From Alphaproteobacteria bacterium (lineage in GTDB: Bacteria; Pseudomonadota; Alphaproteobacteria; CACIAM-22H2): a stretch of DNA of 8,287 nucleotides. The stretch is from positions 1 through 8,287 of the forward strand of contig VGEI01000146.1 of assembly GCA_016869415.1 (NCBI GenBank), given 5' to 3'. Positions 6,230 through 8,287 of this stretch are shown piece by piece (the stretch's first letter is position 1; each line of letters opens with the position of its first letter). The translations under genes were made by a program, and so were the position numbers. The notes beneath the pieces were generated by a model that was given only the letters and a program-made list of their open reading frames with translations, ran no database searches and was not told the origin of the DNA.

Positions 6230-7165
6230 TCAGGACAGGCCGTCGTTCACCGGCACATTCTCCGGCTTCAGTTCCAGGCCGGAATTCTTAGCCTGAAGCA
6301 ATAGCAGGGTCGCAAAGTCGGTGTCGAGATACCCGTGGCCCATCAAGCTTTGGATGATGTCGCGGGTCGCGGTGGCTAGCGGCATGGGAATCTCGTGGGA
6401 GCGCGCTGCCGACAGGCCAAGCTCAAGATCCTTGCGCAACAGATAGGGTGTGAAGGTCGTGGTGAAATCGAGATTGACCAGAGCGGGCGTCTTGTAGCGG
6501 GTAAAGGTCGAGCCCATGACGCTCTTGTTGATGAAGTCGAGAAAGGCATGGCGCGGCACGCCGGCCTTCTGCGCCAAAACAGTGATCTCGCAGAGCGATT
6601 GGATGACCACGCCCAGAAACACGTTGTGGCAGATCTTGACGATGCGGGCGACGTCCCCCTCGCCTACGTAGCTGACGCCGGTGCCAAGGAGCTCCAGATA
6701 GGGCTTTGCCGCGTCGAACGCCGCCTTGGGGCCTGAGACGACGAGGCTCAGCTTACCGGCCTTGACCACTTTTCCATTGCCGCTGACGGGCGCCGCCAAG
6801 AGTTGCGTGCCGCGCTTTGCGGCTTCGGCGCGGAGCTTCTCTGACGCCTCCTGCGAGACGGTCGAAGAATCGACCAGGATCTTAGGCACACGGTCCTTGC
6901 GCGACAGGACTCCCTGCTGGCCGAGCGTGACTTCAAGCAAGTCTTCGGACGTCGACACCATGGTGAAGACGATGTCGCGGTCGGCAAGATCGGCTGGGGC
7001 CGCCACGGTCGTCGCGCCATACTGCGAGAGAGGTTCGGCCTTCGACCGTGTCCGGTTATAGGCTGCAACCTTGCCGCCCGCCTTGGCGAGACGCGCCGCC
7101 ATCGGAAAGCCCATGCGGCCGGTACCGATCCAGCCGAGCGTGTGCGTGGTCACTGATGCGTCCAT
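6230..7165 (-). CDS. NAD(P)-dependent beta-hydroxyacid dehydrogenase (3-hydroxyisobutyrate dehydrogenase / tartronate semialdehyde reductase family)
   Basis: Cytoplasmic beta-hydroxyacid dehydrogenase of 311 residues. It has the N-terminal Rossmann motif GWIGTGRMGFPMA (11-23), followed by YNRTRSK (36-42). The NRT after strand beta-2 is typical of members that prefer NADP. The substrate motif is DSSTVS (99-104). The second signature is AAPVSGNGKVVKAGKLSL (124-141), where Asn130 replaces the common third glycine of the SGGxxGA pattern. Catalytic Lys177 and Asn181 occur in VKICHN, and KDLELG (245-250) is the C-terminal domain motif. Such enzymes oxidise 3-hydroxy acids or reduce semialdehydes; the substrate here is unknown. 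The start is ATG 7165, with GGAG at 7177-7174 and an 8-nt spacer. The frame stays open upstream to 8224, but that extension is antisense to the regulator gene and is not coding. It is the first gene of the leftward unit, just downstream of the predicted promoter and operator. Confidence 0.92.
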   Translation of the reverse strand: MDASVTTHTLGWIGTGRMGFPMAARLAKAGGKVAAYNRTRSKAEPLSQYGATTVAAPADLADRDIVFTMVSTSEDLLEVTLGQQGVLSRKDRVPKILVDSSTVSQEASEKLRAEAAKRGTQLLAAPVSGNGKVVKAGKLSLVVSGPKAAFDAAKPYLELLGTGVSYVGEGDVARIVKICHNVFLGVVIQSLCEITVLAQKAGVPRHAFLDFINKSVMGSTFTRYKTPALVNLDFTTTFTPYLLRKDLELGLSAARSHEIPMPLATATRDIIQSLMGHGYLDTDFATLLLLQAKNSGLELKPENVPVNDGLS

Positions 7166-7209
7166 GAAGACTACTCCGTGGCGTTTTCCGGGGGCCTGCT
7201 CTGACTTTG

Positions 7210-7223
7210 TGCAATCGATTGCA
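7210..7223. promoter_or_regulatory. Candidate LacI-family operator (perfect 14-bp palindrome)
   Basis: TGCAATCGATTGCA is a perfect dyad with a central CG step, the architecture recognised by LacI/PurR/GalR-type dimers, whose hinge helices open a central CpG. It lies between the divergent LacI-family gene and the oxidoreductase gene. It covers about +1 to +14 of the predicted leftward promoter, a position that fits repression. A weaker near-dyad AGCATTTGCT at 7238-7247, inside the promoter spacer, could be a secondary site. Assignment to the adjacent regulator is inference from proximity. Confidence 0.7.
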
Positions 7224-7230
7224 GACCCCA

Positions 7231-7259
7231 TCTCTAGAGCATTTGCTATCACGTGGCAA
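7231..7259 (-). promoter_or_regulatory. Candidate sigma-70-type promoter for the leftward operon
   Basis: On the minus strand TTGCCA (7259-7254, 5 of 6 matches to TTGACA) is followed after exactly 17 nt by TAGAGA (7236-7231, a weak -10 with 3 of 6 matches). The expected transcription start, about 7 nt beyond the -10 box, falls at the edge of the palindromic operator. The -35 box and spacing are good, the -10 is poor, and the operator placement adds weight. A matching rightward promoter for the regulator gene was not convincing. Confidence 0.4.
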
Positions 7260-7324
7260 CCGCTGCCGGCAGCCCCGCCGGGGGCCGACTTGCCTCGCGG
7301 CGGGCCCTCCACTATCACCGCCGG

Positions 7325-8287
7325 ATGGCCCGGTCCAAACCGACGATTCACGATGTGGCACGGGCGGTCGGCGTGCACCCGTCGACCGTCTCGCGGGTGC
7401 TGAACTCGGCGACCCGCCACATGGTTACGGCGGAGATCGCCCGAAAGGTGACGGAGACGGCCCATGCGCTGGGCTATCACCGCAACGCGCTGGCCCACAG
7501 CCTGCGCACACGGCGCTCCAACACCATCGGCGTGATCATTCCCGACATCACCAATCCTGTCTTTCCGCCCATCCTTCGCGGCATCGAGGATGCACTGGCC
7601 GGGGCCGGATACACCGCCATCATTGCCAACACCGATGGTGCCGAGGGCCGTGAGACCGTGGTGCTCGAGCATATGCTGGCGCGACGGATCGACGGCCTCG
7701 TGCTGGCCACCGCGCGGCGCAAGGACGCGATGACCGAGCGCTGCATCGCTGAAGATATCCCGCTGGTGCTGATCAACCGCACGACCGGCCGGAACAGCGC
7801 GGTACCCTCGGTGGTCAACGACGACACTACCGGGATAGGACTCACCGTTTCTCACCTGGCCGGGCTCGGTCATCGCCGCATCGCCCATATCGCAGGACCG
7901 CAGGCGCTCTCCACCGGTTTCGATCGCCACGAGGGGTTCCTGGCGGCCATGAAGGCCGCCGGCCTCAAGGTGGAGCCGAGCCTGATCGTCATCGCGGAGT
8001 CGTACAGCGAACGCGAGGGGCAGCGGGCGATGATGGCGCTGCTCGACCAGAAGAAGAAGGCCACGGCGGTGGTCGCGGCCAATGACCTCCTGGCGCTGGG
8101 CTGCTACGACGCCCTCGCGGCCCGCGGCCTGACCTGTCCCCGCGACGTCTCGGTGACCGGCTTCAACGACATGCCTTTCGTCGACAAGCTGAACCCGCCG
8201 CTGACCACGGTGCGCATCCAGCATTACGAGATGGGCTTGCAGGCGGCGAAAGTCCTACTCGAGCGCATCAACACCCCGGACACGCGG
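7325..8287 (+). CDS. LacI-family transcriptional regulator, partial (C-terminus beyond right edge)
   Basis: DNA-binding regulator with 321 residues visible and no stop before the window ends; the family is usually about 335-350 residues. The N-terminal helix-turn-helix is TIHDVARAVGVHPSTVSRVLN (7-27). It is followed by the LGYHRNALAHSLRTRRS hinge region (49-65), in which Leu60 probably corresponds to the minor-groove leucine of PurR. The periplasmic-binding-protein-like sensor domain starts at NTIGVIIPDITNPVF (66-80). Later landmarks are DGLVLA (123-128), GHRRIAHIAGP (182-192), AVVAANDLLALG (248-259), DVSVTGFNDMPF (274-285) and PPLTTVR (291-297). The ATG at 7325 gives the standard N-terminal length, although no clear ribosome site precedes it. 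An in-frame GTG at 7253 would add 24 unlikely residues. It is transcribed divergently from the oxidoreductase operon and probably controls it through the palindrome at 7210-7223. The effector is unknown; a sugar acid, hydroxy acid or aromatic intermediate are all possible. Confidence 0.95.
   Translation, partial: MARSKPTIHDVARAVGVHPSTVSRVLNSATRHMVTAEIARKVTETAHALGYHRNALAHSLRTRRSNTIGVIIPDITNPVFPPILRGIEDALAGAGYTAIIANTDGAEGRETVVLEHMLARRIDGLVLATARRKDAMTERCIAEDIPLVLINRTTGRNSAVPSVVNDDTTGIGLTVSHLAGLGHRRIAHIAGPQALSTGFDRHEGFLAAMKAAGLKVEPSLIVIAESYSEREGQRAMMALLDQKKKATAVVAANDLLALGCYDALAARGLTCPRDVSVTGFNDMPFVDKLNPPLTTVRIQHYEMGLQAAKVLLERINTPDTR

Noticed and set aside
5141..6304. Rightward 387-codon open frame opposite the first Bug/TctC gene
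   Set aside because: Antisense shadow caused by high GC content; no family motifs and no ribosome site.
7274..7304. 7-bp inverted repeat (CCCGCCG / CGGCGGG, 17-nt loop) in the leader of the regulator gene
   Set aside because: Short, GC-only arms with a long loop are expected by chance in this base composition, and there is no T-run or known riboswitch pattern.
7166..8224. Upstream extension of the oxidoreductase frame to 664 codons
   Set aside because: The extra 353 codons run antisense to a clear LacI-family gene and through the intergenic promoter region. The good ribosome site and the Rossmann start support ATG 7165.

Overview
The window is a GC-rich (about 60% or more by eye) proteobacterial catabolic locus. 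The organism cannot be named. Several tripartite-tricarboxylate-type (Bug/TctC) binding proteins beside a protocatechuate (pca) cluster fit an Alphaproteobacterium (Rhizobiales or Reyranella type) or a Betaproteobacterium (Burkholderiales type). No rRNA, tRNA, CRISPR array or insertion sequence is visible.

Layout. A LacI-family regulator reads rightward from 7325 and leaves the window at the right edge. Everything else reads leftward from a shared 159-bp divergent intergenic region. In transcription order the genes are: a 3-hydroxyisobutyrate-dehydrogenase-family oxidoreductase (7165-6230); three tandem Bug/TctC periplasmic binding proteins (6193-5222, 5193-4216, 4166-3201); a strong Rho-independent terminator (3185-3154); an SMP-30/gluconolactonase-family hydrolase (3145-2237); pcaH and pcaG, the beta and alpha subunits of protocatechuate 3,4-dioxygenase (2144-1440 and 1437-874); a short vestige that looks like the C-terminus of pcaB (826-737); and pcaD, 3-oxoadipate enol-lactonase (from 724, cut by the left edge).

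How it fits together. PcaHG opens the protocatechuate ring to 3-carboxy-cis,cis-muconate, and PcaD hydrolyses 3-oxoadipate enol-lactone later in the same pathway. The two intermediate enzymes are not intact here. PcaC is absent and PcaB appears only as a possible C-terminal stub, so they must be encoded elsewhere or be bypassed. The binding proteins probably capture carboxylates or aromatic acids, but no TctA/TctB membrane partner is in the window. The regulator is LacI-type rather than the LysR-type PcaQ or IclR-type PcaR/PcaU usual for pca genes. A perfect 14-bp palindrome with a central CG lies where the +1 region of a predicted leftward promoter would be, which fits LacI-type repression.

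Most interesting points: the apparent pcaB relic between pcaG and pcaD, the regulator/operator/promoter geometry, the internal terminator separating the uptake half from the catabolic half, and the SMP-30 lactonase-like gene directly upstream of a pca operon that lacks its cycloisomerase. No stretch longer than 300 bases lacks a gene.
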